Shown piece after piece: positions 35,181 to 48,096 of a stretch of DNA of 64,000 nucleotides. Both the position numbers and the translations under genes were made by a program. The DNA is from Crambe crambe (Eukaryota > Porifera > Demospongiae > Poecilosclerida > Crambeidae). Numbering within the stretch: position 1 is the first letter of the stretch; every line of letters begins with the position of its first letter. A model generated the notes under the pieces. That model was not told the origin of the DNA, ran no database searches, and saw nothing but the letters and a program-made list of their open reading frames with translations. The stretch is from assembly GCA_963924555.1 (NCBI GenBank), contig OZ004586.1, forward strand, positions 3,120,501 to 3,184,500, read 5' to 3'.

Positions 35181-38100
35181 TTAAATGCTTTGAAAGTTGG
35201 CATATGTGTCAAATGAGTCCAAGAATACAAGTGTGGCATCAAATAAGGTCTTGTAATTTGCCTGCATAATGAATGATTGCATCTCCATAAAGAGTTACTT
35301 AATAATTCATTGGTGCCTCACCAGAGTGGGCACAGCCCCTGGTTTCTGAACGCGGAGAGCTTTGACCACTTGGAAGACATCCACCACTCCCTCTGTCTTG
35401 CATCGATCAATGATGGTGGCTATGGCACAGAACATTCCACTCCTGGTCACTGTGTCACTATACATACGTACAAACATTAGTTCACTGTAGCTATAGTCAT
35501 AACACATTAGCAAGCTTTGTATTGACCATATTGGAAGTTTGTTTGTTTGCTTGAATGTTGTGGTTCTGAAAGATTACATAATGACTACTTCATAGCTAAC
35601 CATGTGAGATCCCTTACCAATTTCTATTGTGTGGTAAAGGTCATCATTTGAAAAGTGCATGGTTTGTCAGTATCATGTGATTGGCTACCTGCAGTGTATG
35701 AATACAGGTTTGTTTCCTGTCTTCCTCTGGATTTTGGAGAGCTCCTCCACGACATCCACCACACTCTTGAGGTTGGAACACACTCCATCTGGTCTCCAGC
35801 ATGTGATGTGGAACTGAGTAACTTGGTGGGTCTTTTTGGTCTAAATGTAAACATAATACGACATAGTAACATATTTCCAACTCTTTTGATTTCTCAGTAC
35901 TTTACTCCTATAAAATACTTGGTCAATTAACTTTTTTTCGTTTAAGTATTTTCACCAAAAGTGCATCAAAATTACATAGTAGCTAATGAAATTAAATACT
36001 GATTTCATAAAGAAGGTTGGAGATTCTATATGCTAGACAACAACCTTATTTTGTAAGATGTCAAGTGTTCTGACAGTGAACCCATTCAACTCCTCCTGAT
36101 TAATCAGATAAACTTTGAACTCCCCAAATTGAGCCACTTGTCCCTCCACTGGCCAGTACTGGCAACTACTCTCCTGTAAATAATTATTATTCATCAACCA
36201 TACAGGGGGAATATAGAATAGAATTTATTAACATTGTATGTAATAGCTATATAATTGTGTTACATGTATGTGAATACCAATAGCAAAGTGTGCATAATGT
36301 AGCTATTCGTGTTGAGTCTCGATCATGTAATAGTTATATACTATTAGCCTCACTCATAATATGCAGAGACTGGGTATGAGGTTATACGTAATATAATGCA
36401 TGAACTTACTGAGCTGATTTGATGCATGCATTATACTGATAGCAATGGGCATGGCTATAATAAATATAAACTACTCTCCACAAAGATTTCATAAAATTGC
36501 TGTAGCTACAGTTACTAGAAGCAAGCAATTTTACCAGATGGTGTTACGATGAATACAGCAGTTATGTATTATTGCCATGGATGTATTATTGCCATGGATA
36601 CCAGTTATGTATACACATACCATTCCATTCTCAATGAGGTCGGACAACATGATGACTGCCCCACACTTCCTATCACAGATGACTTTCCACATGTTTCTGA
36701 CGGTGGAGGACATTGGGCCTTCTGCTATGATATAAGCCTTCTTTTGCTTATAAGCCTGCATACATACATACAATATAAGATGATCAAAAATTGACCGTAT
36801 AAGTGCTCTTAACAGATATGTAACCAAAAAAGTTCTTTTCTCACAAGGTAGCTAGCTAGATTACACACGAGTTAAGGAAATACTAGAAAGCAAAATTGTT
36901 GTACGTATATGCAAAGTTTGTTAGCTATCCTGATCTATTGCATGCAGTATGTTATGAATGTGGTTATTAATGAACTTACATTAGCAGCAACAGCATGTAT
37001 GTAGTCAGGATACTCTCCACTTATAACTACACGATGCTTATCAGCTATGTACATGTGAATATTATAACAGTGCATCCTAACTGTTTAATATTGGAATATA
37101 GAATGTTGAATTTACATGGTAGGAAATCTTTGAGGCGATTCTTATCTGAGTGATGGAGTGCAGCAGTGCATATGACATCATTCTGTTTAGGTGATACAAG
37201 ATCCAACACCTTTTTAAAAGAGAATTACATACAATTTGTTGGTAAGTAGTTGGTAAGTAGTCAAGAACTCTCTATAGACCTTGAACTGTGTCTCAAGTTT
37301 TATTGAGTTATCTTCCATGTTCTTCCTGTTCATCTTCATCAGTGTGGATCTGAGGTTAGTGGCATTTATCTCAGTATCTCCACACATCACTGACTCCAAG
37401 ATAGCATCATGGATGAAAATGTACTGCTCCTGTATGAGCAAGAAGAAGTATAGGTAGAAACAATTGGTATGTTTATCTTTTGGAATGACATTTTTGGGGA
37501 AGGATATTAGTTTTGCCATAACTCCAGATACCAATCATTTTTGTGCATAACTAATGACAGCATCCTAAAGGCCTTACTGGAGTCTGGACCATCTTCGTGC
37601 GCTGATGCCTCAGTTTATTGATGGTCCCTGCAATGTCCACTTTGTTTTCCTTCTTGACTTGTTCAAGAACAATATCAATACATATGAAAGTACCAGTTCT
37701 CCCCACTCCAGCACTGCATGTATAAATATTATGGTATAGTCAATACAGATGAATACCAGTTTCCTCCAGGCCACTCAATGATGTAGATTTACTAACAAGT
37801 TTTACCTCAATCACAAGATGTACCTCTATAATAATATCAAATTGTAGCCAAGCTAAAACATAAACACAATGTACAATGCCATTTACTAAATGAACACCCT
37901 TAAGTAGCTAAGTCTATGTAATGTTGTTAATAGGCTTCTGAAAAGTTAGAGATGTGTATTAGCATTATGCTATAACCTTAGAACCATTATGGCAACATTA
38001 CACAGAAAGTGTGTTTGTGTGTCATTTTCTTGGAAAAACTACTAAGCACTACATATGTTTGTTGTCATTGTTATCAAAACTGCAGTTTCCAGGACTCAAA

Positions 38101-41100
38101 CAGTCCATAAATCCATAGATCACGTCATTGGCCCCCAAAACATCATAGAATTTGTGCATGCATGCTTACCTGCAGTGTACTAGCATGGGGCCTCTTCTGC
38201 TCTTATGCTGTGAGAGGATCCTACGATGAAAGGAAAGCATTGAAGTGGCATAATCAGGCACTCCATGGTCAGGCCAGGACGTGAAATGAAACTGCTTCAG
38301 TGTCCAACTTGCAGAACTGCCTTCTAACTTTTATATAGATGAGAGAGAGATACTCAAGATTATGTACATGCAGAATGAATCAATATGCGTAGCTTTCTCA
38401 CAGTAATTTGCAGTGTCCTGATGACATAGTCAGCAAACATCTGATATTCCACCAGGGTGACCTTGAAGGGACCATAATTCTTGCTTCCACTGTCTGGCCA
38501 ATACTGCTCACATTTAACCTCTTGATGTTGGTTACCATGACAATAGTTGAGGGTCTCTCCTGCCAAATCAGTCGCCAAAAGTCGACAAGCATGCAACTTT
38601 TAGGACCTTCACAATAATTATGAGCTTTTATGATTTTACTCTTAAAACTTAATATGTATGGGCAATACCTTGTGTTACAATGAACTTTGATGGCTGTGAG
38701 TATCCCTAGTGAAGTACATAATTTATTATATTTATTTATTGTTTTTGCACATACTTCAACATAACATGCATTGATGAATCCTCCCTGACAGTTATCAAAT
38801 CCTGGAATAGCATTGAGCACTATGCGATTATGATCATCTGGAATTGATAAATAATATGTACATATCATTGCCACATATTATGATATGCAAAATTGTGTTA
38901 ATATAATACTGCATGTACAACTTACACACAGTGATGTTTCCAAATCGATTCAACTTTTTGTTTTCCTTGAGCAATCCAATTGTTTTAGGATGCTCATCAC
39001 CACTGTCAAGACACTATAAACACATTTATTGATTCATGTAGCTACAATAATAACATTATGTACATAGCTACGTAACTATACCTCATACTGATTCCTGAAT
39101 CCTGCATCAGAGTGGGAATGATTCGCTGCCACATACTCTCCATAGTCTGTCACTGGAATAGGCATCAATTTGACTGTCTCCTTTTGAACAGGATCAACTT
39201 CCTCATTATCTGGCCTCACAGTAAGTTGTACTTCTCTTTCAGCTACACCACTTGGGTTCCTGGCCTGTAACTTGTAGACTCCACTGTGTTTGAGCTTGAC
39301 AGACTCTATGGAGAGAACACCACTTGATTGAATCTCCACTGCATAGTCCGACTTCAACTTGATCCCTTCATGGTACCAAGTGAGGGTAGGCTCAGGATTC
39401 CCACTCACTGCAGTCTTGAATGTTACACTTTCACCTTCAGTCAGATGCTTATTAGAAGGAAAGTCCATGATCACAGGTCCTGCAAGTTTACAAACATGTT
39501 ATAACTGCAATGAATAGGTATAAGCAGTTTAATAATGGTAGTGCCTTAATGTACGTAGTTGATAGTTAACAAACCTGTATATTCCTCCATCATTATAATT
39601 GAATCAGGTGGTCTTTTATTATCATCTTCTCTATTCTTTTTTCTATTGTAGTTACACAGCCATAATGATTATTTATTCCACCAGAATCCAAGCAAAATAC
39701 GAAACACAATAAACAAAAGAGCAATAATCCCTCCAATCATTGGTCCAATTTGTGTCAGTAAAGTAGCTACAGAATACAATAATTATGTATGTATGAGACA
39801 GAGTGGTTTTGAAACTGTTTAAATTTTCACAAGTTGCCCCACAAATGTTTGCCTTACATGCCATTGTAGTGTTGGCTTTGGATATTTGAGTAGTTATTGT
39901 AGTTGTAGGAGGCATCGTTGATCTTATCGCATCTGACCTTTCTCCTATAATAACTTCTCCATTGATTTCAGCTGTAGCAGCTACCTGAAACTGGTAATCT
40001 GTGATATTTGATTCAGTCAAATTTCTAATAAGAACTGAGTTCACAGAGCTGGGAACAATGATGGATTCATTGACCTCTGTCTCATAGTCCTCTGTCACAT
40101 TAAGAAAGTAGTAAACTGTGTACTTTGTAATCATAGGGTTGTTAATAGTCTCCCAGGAAACTCTGACTGAGGAATCAGACACAGATTCCACCTGTACATT
40201 CATCACCTTGGCTAATGAGACAAAAATGATATAACAATAGTGATGATACTTGTACACTGACTCACCTGGTGCTTCAAAGGTAGTCTGATCAGGCAAATTA
40301 ACAGGTTCTCCTTGACCTATTCTTGTGTAAGCAGTGACTGTAATAGCAGAGACTCTTGTTTGTGGAATCAATGATGGGATAGTGAATGTAGTGCTCAAAT
40401 CTGAGGTGTTGACTCTGACAGTATTGTTGCCATTGACTGTGTAGGTGACTTCATAACTGATGATGACTCCATTAGGTTCTTGAGGAGGACTCCAAGTGAG
40501 TAAAATGGAAGTGAACTTAGGAGTACCAGCGAGGTTAGAGAGGGGACCAGGAGCTACACATAAAGAATTAGCTATTATAAAATTACAGTATGGCTTGGTA
40601 TGATTACTTTCTTCTTCTGTCATAATACTGGTTACATTAGTAAAGGGTCCAGTGCCAGCATCATTGACTCCAGCAATTTTGAATGTGTAGTTTGTGTAAG
40701 GAGTGAGTCCAGTAGCTGTGAAGATCCTGTTCACCACCACACCAGGGATCAGAGCCCCTCCCACTTCTTGGAATTCCACTGTGTAGTTAATGATTGGACC
40801 ATTGCGTTCAATGCATTTGATTTTTCCCCAGGAGACACTGATACTTCTGGAGGTGGTAGAGGTAGTGCTTATGCTGCGTGGAGAACCAGTAGGTGCTGCA
40901 GCAGAACAAACCATTAACATATTAGCAGCAATACTACTATTATTTCAGTGTACGGTCATACCAGCTGCCTTTGTAGTGAACTCTACAGTTGGTGTCAGAG
41001 TAGCATTAAATCCACTTGGTAATATAACAGTAATGGTTACACTGTAAATACTGAATTCCTGTAGGTTAGTAAACTCTATTGTGGAAATACCAGTGGTCAT

Positions 41101-42104
41101 CTTGGATTTGTAATCCTCAATTACTTGACACAACTGCCTTGCACTAATTACTTGTCTCAGTTCTACTCTATATTCATCCATTGGGAGACTGAATGGAGGC
41201 TGGGTCCAGAATATGGTCACAGATGTGGCTGTTAGTGATGAGAAAGAGATATTTATTGGCCTGCTGAAATCTGATAGAACATTCTTTAGTTACTGATTGT
41301 ACATAATAAGTTATACATTTCCTCACCTCTTACAGTTCCACTCACAGGTCCTACTACTATTGGAGTCCCATAAAGTGCAACCAGCCAATAACTAACTGTA
41401 CCAGGTACCTGTCCTACATCTTGACTAGATGCTCCAAATAGTGGTCTTAAGCCAGCATCAAAGTTTGTAGGTCTTGTGTCACCTGAAGTTATTAGGTATC
41501 CCCTTCTAGGAGGATTGGGTGGTGGTGTCCAGGATACTCTCACCCTATTTATCCCAATCTGTCCAACCCTGAGGTCAGTAGGAGTTTGCTCTGCATGTAA
41601 GTTAACATACCCATCTTAATAGGATCGTTAGCTAACACACACCCATTTATAGTGTAATGAGTGTAATTTCCCTAACCCCAAATTGCATGAGCTGTTGTTA
41701 TTAAATGATACAGTGCATGAATACCAGCTATAGCTTTGTAGCACCATTATTATTATGCATGCATGCAGTAGCTATAGTGACATATGTAGCTAGTTCACAT
41801 ATTCTGATTGCTACACATAGCAGCATTCTCCAAATAAAAGGATAATTAATTTTCATGAAGTCGTCTTTCCTAATGCACCGCCAATATACTAATCTTTCAA
41901 GACAGTAGCTAGTTACTCTTTTCTTCTTTCGACAATAATTATTTTGTTAGCAGTAATTTCTAGCTACATATAATCTGTTAATATAGCTAGCTAATATCAA
42001 CAATCACATCTTGCTACACCTACAAATAGACCTCACTCACCTTGACTGCACACAGACATGAGAGTGGACACCAGTCCAAGCAGAACTACCACACCATTCA
42101 ACAT
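35181..42104 (-). pseudogene. Receptor phosphatase I: FN3 x5, TM, Ig, two PTP domains; stop after TM and frameshift in PTP domain 1
   Basis: Ectodomain exons 42041-42104, 41327-41590, 40962-41270, 40608-40895, 40266-40553 and 39858-40211 are open. The membrane exon starts at 39766, but a deletion (compared with K) puts a TAA at 39669-39671 just after GFWWNK. The predicted product is 554 residues with almost no tail. Downstream exons are still present: juxtamembrane 39575-39642, Ig 39082-39479, DSGDEHPK exon about 38926-39015, PTP domain 1 at 38755-38837, 38669-38705, 38402-38606 (10-bp deletion, frameshift), 38170-38327 (WPDHGVPDY, VHC) and 37578-37713 (SAGVGRTG), then 37280-37429. Domain 2: 37116-37209, 36980-37044, 36621-36755, 36045-36173, 35689-35840 (FIHC), 35322-35457 (SDTVTRSG) and 35181-35261. 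It is either a recent pseudogene or a receptor reduced to its ectodomain and anchor. Confidence 0.75.
39082..39479 (-). other. Cysteine-less I-set Ig exon of receptor phosphatase I
   Basis: One exon encodes PSNKHLTEGESVTFKTAVSG, then PEPTLTWYHEG and HSGVYKLQARNPSG. This is a clear I-set immunoglobulin fold with the core Trp and the Tyr-corner Tyr, but the two disulphide Cys are replaced (Lys/Thr and Leu). It lies after the membrane exon, so it would be cytoplasmic, where a disulphide-free Ig is expected. About 35 acidic/polar residues follow before the phosphatase. Confidence 0.8.
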
Positions 42105-43676
42105 GATTACTCGCCTAGCTAGCTATAGTTACTATAATAGTAACTAGCTATCTATATAGGTTAGTAATCATGTTGAATGGAGTGTACCATGCATGCATGG
42201 ATGGTACAAGTCTAGAAAGCTCTGTTTCTGTATTGTTTCAAAATAGTAATCAGAGATATAACGATTGGAAAAAATGAAGCAGGCTATATTCTGCATGTAC
42301 ATTTATGCAGAGTTAAGGGAGGTACTTAGTAGCTGCACTAGAAAGCTCTATGTATTTTTGTTTTGGGAATTATAATAATCAGAAACATTTGCAAAACACA
42401 AAGAGAATAAGTAGTCAATTCTGCTTATATAATTTTTGGTTGTTACAACTTATTATTATGTACATGATAATTAATTTTCATGTGATTAGTTGATGAACAT
42501 GACCATCAATACTTTAACTACAAAATACACAAAATAAGGTTCATGACCTGAACAAGTCATATTTTACGATGATCATTAGACCTTTAAACCTTCTAGACGG
42601 TTCTTTATTATGCATGGTGATTTTTTACATTTTGTGAGGCTATAAAAGCCCAGGCCTCCCACCCAAAGTCTTGTCTTTTTCGATTAAAGTCTTAAACTGT
42701 TTGTCAAACTGCTAGCTATTGGGGGACACCCCTCACAGTGATTTCATCTGACCATGATCATCTGCAGCAGATCATCTGCAGCAGAGATCACTAAAAAAAT
42801 GCTAGTTGTAGCTAATGATGTCATTACAAAAATTACTAGCTACAGGATCATGTGACTGTAATTGAGCAAGATGCCTACCCATATACATAGCTAGCTAGTT
42901 AGTATGAAAGGAAAAAAAAATTATGCTAAATAAAAAGGCCATGTAGGGTTAGTCTGTACTTTTACCTATAGCATTGAACAAACATCAAAATTATGCTGCC
43001 TTCAATAATAATCCCTACATCACTGCCTCCCACTAAGCTGCTTTAATTGTTCATGTCAGTGTAAAAGTTCTGTTTGGTTTAGGCAGTGATGTAGGGATTA
43101 TTAACTCCACCATGCAGGAGTTGGCTTTGGTCAAGATATCTGTGATTTTCTGCTGTGTGATATCACATGCATGCAGGGCCACATTTGCCCTAACTATGTA
43201 CATGCAGCTACAAACTGTACTTCAAGTATATAGTTGTCTCATTCATACTTGATCACTCATATGAGCTATGATAAAAACATCCATTACGTACGTAAAGCTA
43301 TAATATCAAATTCTTGCACAAGTGACCATATACCTTTTATAGCAAAAATTCAATAGCTATAGGGTTCATAGTTTACTTGCACATGCAAGTGACCAAAATA
43401 TACCGGTAGCTCAAAAATCCACAATAGCTAGCTAGCTATATCAGAGAGCGCGGTAGCGCTCTCTATGTAGGGATGACCTATGACCCTCCATAGGACTAAT
43501 ACAAAATGAAGTTGGATTTTCTCAGAAAATAGTAAGTTGTAGCTGCTTACCCTGTCTCTTATGCACATTCTTATCATGCAGGAGAATTTTGGAGGCTGAA
43601 AGACTCAACACGAAGGAATAATAAAAGCGCATTTTTTCATGATTTCTTATTTTCTTGTTCTTAATCATCATCATAA
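42105..43676. repeat. Spacer with hairpin element and interspersed repeats
   Basis: No gene is seen. A hairpin element at about 42902-43106 has arms CATGTAGGGTTAGTCTG-like and GCAGTGATGTAGGGATTATT against AATAATCCCTACATCACTGC. Next to it lies the 24434-type repeat (43107-43260) and then the ATCAGGGTTCA-type repeat (43255-43430). A small hairpin AGAGAGCGC/GCGCTCTCT is at 43443-43464. The first part (42130-42890) resembles the array spacer and includes another stretch near 42765-42850 shared with it. Confidence 0.55.
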
Positions 43677-43873
43677 GGCCATCAGTATTAAATTGTTCGT
43701 TCAGGGTTGCAGTTGGTGCAAATTTATGGGTAGGTAGGTAGGAAAAAAATTTTTTTAAAGAAAATTTTTAAATGGGAGGAGTTTTGTGGTCGTTGTGGAA
43801 ACAAACTAAAATGTGAAAGTGTAAACAAGTAGAAACAAACTGTGATAGTGGATGAAAAGTTAGGGTATGCTTT

Positions 43874-46800
43874 TTATGCAGTATCAGGGTGCTTTCTTTT
43901 TACTCCAACTTTGATAGGCATGTATGTAATGGGCTCTAACTTCTTATCAGAGCAACCAGCACATATTGGGAGAACTTGCTTGAAACGTTGCTGGAAAGAT
44001 TCAGGAATAGAGCAATCTTTTTCACCACAATAAACACACAGGGAGGGTAACTTCAGGGTTTTGTTTGAGTAATAAGATCGTTCGATAGGTGACTTGCATG
44101 ACACACTGTGGCGCACTCTAATCAGTTCAGATAGAGGGTGATTTTCTGGGAAGATAGGAGAGCCACATATGTATAAGTTACTCTCTATAGCAAGAATGAC
44201 AATATTTTCATTTTCCTTGTAGATTGATTGCTTGTCACAGTATAAACACCTAGGTTTATCACAGGCCAAACATTGGGCCACTCCCCGAACCTTTGAAGCT
44301 GTGAATAAAGATGATGGTTCTTGTTCTCTTTCACGGCATATGGCCATGGATGGACAGTCGGTATCTTTTGTATCATGTCCATACAATTCTTGAAATGTTT
44401 TGTAATTTCCTTTATCCAATGTAAGAGTGGGATCTGGTAGCCACTTTAGTTTGGAAAATATTTCTGTAGGTAGTCGTGAAGGTGGGCAGCATGAGGTATC
44501 GCTACATTTCTTGATCTGAAACGAATACTTCCTAAGATGACAATGCAATTCAACAAACTTCAAAAAGGTCTTGGCCTTTTGAATGTCCTTTTGAGTGGTG
44601 TTGGACATGGATAGTTGATCATCAATCATGTCTGCAAAGCTCCATAGGCACTCGATGTCATCAGTGGTAGCTGATTCACCTATTTGAAACACATTTTCCT
44701 TCAGTGATAATCTTTGAAACCTCTTCTCAACTAGTGAGATGACAGATTGAAGTGAATCAACCACAGCTTTCTCAAGCAGAGAGTTTGAATCTGCTTCCTT
44801 GCGAATAGAACTCATAGAGTTGCATGATTTCAGAACCTTTTCAATTTCAGGAGATGCCATTGAACGTGTAGTAGACACACACTGCAACCCAAGGTTGAGT
44901 ATAGACATCAATCTCTCACAAGGATTAAGCCAGCTATTGTTGGGAGCAGTTTGAACAGCTACCAAGAAGTCAAGGTTCAGCCACCGAAAGGCACAAATAT
45001 AGCTGATCATGACTGAATGATACTTCAAACGATGATCGGGTCCACCATCATGGTAGAAGAACATCACAGGTGGCACTACACTTTCACAGAAGTTTTTCTT
45101 GGCCAGTTTAACAAACTCTGCCATGTGCCGGTAGGGATTTGAGGGTGAAAAAACCGAATCCTTCAGTATCACAACTGGTTGGCCACGGTAAAAAGATAGG
45201 ACAGGATCATCAGGGATGTCGCATATTAAATAAACAGATGGTGTAAGGTTGAACTTTGTGAAATCATGGTCGCACGCACCCAATATTGTAGAACTGGTTG
45301 TCAGAGCATGTGTATTACGAGGAACGGCACTAGTAGGACAATCTGGTTCTCCTATATTATTATTAATAATACATGATGGCTAAACTGCTATGTTTAGATA
45401 ATAGCAATACAGTAACTACATGCACTCACCTATTGGTATCTTGCTCTTGTCATCTAAAAATACAAGTGTAGCATTATCACGAAACTTGACAGTCATTTCC
45501 TTCAAATAGCGAAAAAGGACAGCACAGTATCGAGCGTCCATGTGCGATTTACGAAGTTGTCGACTTTGAACCTTATACTTGACATCAAATCGGCAACTGT
45601 AACGTTTGGCAGTTTCCGAGAATCTGTTCTTTGGCCAGAACTGAAAACGAACCCATGGCTCAGACGGTATGGGAGAATCTTCAGGAAGTCTGCTAGCAAC
45701 TTGCTTTATCAGGTCAGGTATTGAGATAGCAAAAGGCATATGTGCCACATCTGGTCCATGTCTCCGCTCATGAACAGCCTTCCCATACTCCTCCAACAGC
45801 ATATCCACTTCCTTCCAGAAAGCTTCAAAGTTAGATTTTCTACCTTGATTTAGTTCCCTCTTGTCTACAACAAGGTCCACATCTGGATCATCCAGCATCA
45901 TCTCCAGACGTTTGTCAATATCTAGATTCTGTGATTCTGAAGTAGAATCATCAGTGAGGTATCGGTACATACTTCGGAATATTACTGGAGTGAGTTTCTT
46001 GACATGCTGGTACCGATCAGAAAATGCCTTCCACATAGCTCGTGATGCATATACTGGGATTTCACTTTTCACTTGGACCATTACCAAACCATGCTTTCGC
46101 TGACACCTATCCTTCTCATCTTCTGGTATTTTCCAACAATAATATATGTTACCAAGTTGGCTGCCTGCATGGTATACAAAGAGATGAATAGAACACGATA
46201 GTTCTAAATCCTTGAAGAACCGATATCTCGTGTATTTGTCGGACACAGAAAGGCTGGTATCTATTAGAATGGGATCATAATAGTCGATTTTTTCCAAACG
46301 GCACAACAACCTGGCATAGATTGGTTTGATAGGTGCCTTGCTTGCAGGAATGTCACGGGATGCACTGTCCACTTCTAGTAAACGAAGAGGCTGTTGGCTA
46401 TGATGTCTTTCTTCACTGTGAACCAAGTTTTCTCTCATCTGATTTGCATACTCATGTAAGCATTTCACAAAGCACTCTAATTCATTTCTCATTTCTTTCC
46501 ACTGAGCCGTGCATAATCGAGGGTGAGAAATAAGTGTAACTAATTTGTTTTTATGTTCAACAATATCCTTTTGGCTCAACTGAGGGGGCTTCCTTCGCTT
46601 TGACCTCCAATCATTATATCCTCCTGTATTGTCTTTATCTCCCTTATTAAATCTTGAAAACAAACTAGGTATAGGGGTAACCTTTCCATGCCTACTTCTG
46701 CTGTCAAACTTATGATGTTGGCCATCAATATACCATAATATATCTGTTAATGTTTGCACAATATGATGCCCAATACCTTGAACTTCATCAATTGTAAATC

Positions 46801-47269
46801 CAACATTCTTTTCAGATAGCAGCACACAAACATCATTGAAAAGCAACTGTTTGTTGTTATGAACAGTATTATGCTTGGGAGGGAGATGCTTTGCATTCTT
46901 AGGCCTCATCAATATACTAACGGCATCAACAACCCCAGATGTACTTGTTTCCTGAGGTGTTACTGTAAACTTAACATACCGATCACCATATGAATAGAAT
47001 GTTGATAGGGGCTGGCTTAAGGCAGCAGCATGCATTGGGGAGTGTTCATCTTTAGCTGTTTTCACACTCACACCAGTTTCCAGATACTTCTGACCTGTCA
47101 CTTGCTCTAGAAGATCTGCCAAAGTTACACCTTCGTGAACTTCGAACCATCCAGGTCCAAAGGCAATAGCAACCCCGCATATCACAAAAACCAGAAGCCA
47201 GATCATGTCTTGGTCCTTGGGAATCTCGAGTCTAGTTTTAGCAGCTGTTCGCACCTGTGCATGTGACAT
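43874..47269 (-). CDS. Large DDE transposase, 1105 residues, two exons
   Basis: Exons 45430-47269 and 43874-45351 join through a 78-bp intron (ATAG|GTGAGT to ATATAG|GAGAA) into 1106 codons including stop. Candidate catalytic acids are Asp606/607 in VFLDDKSKIP at the splice junction, Asp715 or Asp719 in FFYHDGGPDHR, and Glu759 in NSWLNPCERLMS. That order and spacing fit an RNase H-fold DDE nuclease. The C terminus has Cys clusters (CLACDKPRCLYC, CVYCGEKDC, CAGC) that may bind zinc. Related long proteins with PDHR and NPxER motifs are common and uncharacterised in sponges and cnidarians. Residues about 22-42 are strongly hydrophobic, which is odd for a nuclear enzyme. The start shown is the first Met; Met22 is an alternative. 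The gene appears intact and so possibly active. Confidence 0.75.
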
Positions 47270-47290
47270 ATGCGCATGCGCATATTGTGT
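47265..47290. promoter_or_regulatory. TGCGCATGCGCA palindrome at the transposase start
   Basis: A perfect palindromic ATATGCGCATGCGCATAT lies directly upstream of the transposase ATG, and another GCGCATGCG occurs near 47577. It matches the animal NRF-1 site and may serve as the element's promoter. This is a motif match only. Confidence 0.4.
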
Positions 47291-47385
47291 TTCTAAATAA
47301 TGCGCACTTAAAAATAAATTTTCTCAGGTCTTGAATTTCTAGGTCGGTCGAGCAACCCTGAACAGGTATTTTACTACTGATGGCC

Positions 47386-47883
47386 TAATAATAATAATAA
47401 TAATAATAATGGCACTATCTGGAGAAAAATTGGGCCGCGTTACGGCTATGTTCTATATATGAATGTGTAGCTTTTTACCCCGACCAGTGCAGTGTGGCAT
47501 CGGTTTAGCCTCTAGTTCACTCAGAAAAAAAGCCGCTCTCTTAGTATAGGGACTATACAACAAAGAAATTGAACAACGCGCATGCGTAATAAACGATAGT
47601 TGCCATGACTCTCGATCTCATCGAAGTAAAAAGCCATTTCGAGCAATAGATAGAACAGAATAATAGTCAGCTCTAAGGTAAGTTATCCTAGCTAGCTATT
47701 AGCTGAGCTGTAACGACAGCATGTAAATTTTGAATGGTAAGCTTTCTCGAGCCCAGTGAGTTGTGCATTATTTAGAACGAAAGCAGGCTGATCGTAGCTC
47801 TCTATCCCTTCACCTTCTTTTATCTATGAACTCAGCTAGTTAGAAGATTTTAATCCCTTACCAAGCTTGGTTATGATCCAGCA
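47386..47883. other. Spacer right of the transposon
   Basis: Begins with a (TAA)n run (47386-47410). Holds a GCGCATGCG motif at about 47577-47586 and a possible splice donor (TCTAAG|GTAAGT, near 47678) that could end a plus-strand untranslated exon. No gene can be confirmed. Confidence 0.35.
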
Positions 47884-48096
47884 TTGCAACTCAAGAGCTA
47901 TGAAATTAAATTCCATGAAACAAGAACAGCTACAGACCTTGCCTCCTTCCCCTACCACTCTATGAACTTTATTCAGCATAACATAGAATTAATATTAAAA
48001 AACAGTTATAATAACTTAAGGAAAAAAAGTGCTAACTACTTCCTACAAAAAGATATCACAAAATCAGAACAAGCAGCTATAATGAGATATTCATAG
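47884..48096 (+). CDS. Hypothetical 70-residue frame, doubtful
   Basis: The frame has mixed, coding-like composition (FHETRTATDLASFPYHSMNF, then KNSYNNLRKKSANYFLQ) and ends in TAG. A splice acceptor-like CCAG precedes it at about 47879. I do not recognise it. It could be the last exon of a plus-strand gene with a first exon near 47640-47677, or chance. Nothing else nearby extends it. Confidence 0.2.
   Translation: MQLKSYEIKFHETRTATDLASFPYHSMNFIQHNIELILKNSYNNLRKKSANYFLQKDITKSEQAAIMRYS

Larger units (their letters stand above)
43677..47385. mobile_element. DDE transposon of about 3.7 kb with terminal inverted repeats
   Basis: The left end reads GGCCATCAGTATTAAATTG then GTTCAGGGTTGC. The reverse complement of the right end reads GGCCATCAGTAGTAAAATAC then GTTCAGGGTTGC. 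This gives terminal inverted repeats of about 35 bp with a few mismatches. TAA lies directly outside both ends, consistent with a 3-bp target duplication, though the right flank is a (TAA)n run. The element holds one two-exon minus-strand transposase gene with no lesions. A 3-bp TAA site recalls PIF/Harbinger, but the protein is larger and differently built, so the superfamily is left open. Confidence 0.75.

Noticed and set aside
39673-40920. 415-residue single protein across FN3-3 to the membrane exon of gene I
   Set aside because: The long frame reads through introns by chance and enters the membrane exon in the wrong frame; splice sites and phase give a different end (stop at 39669-39671).
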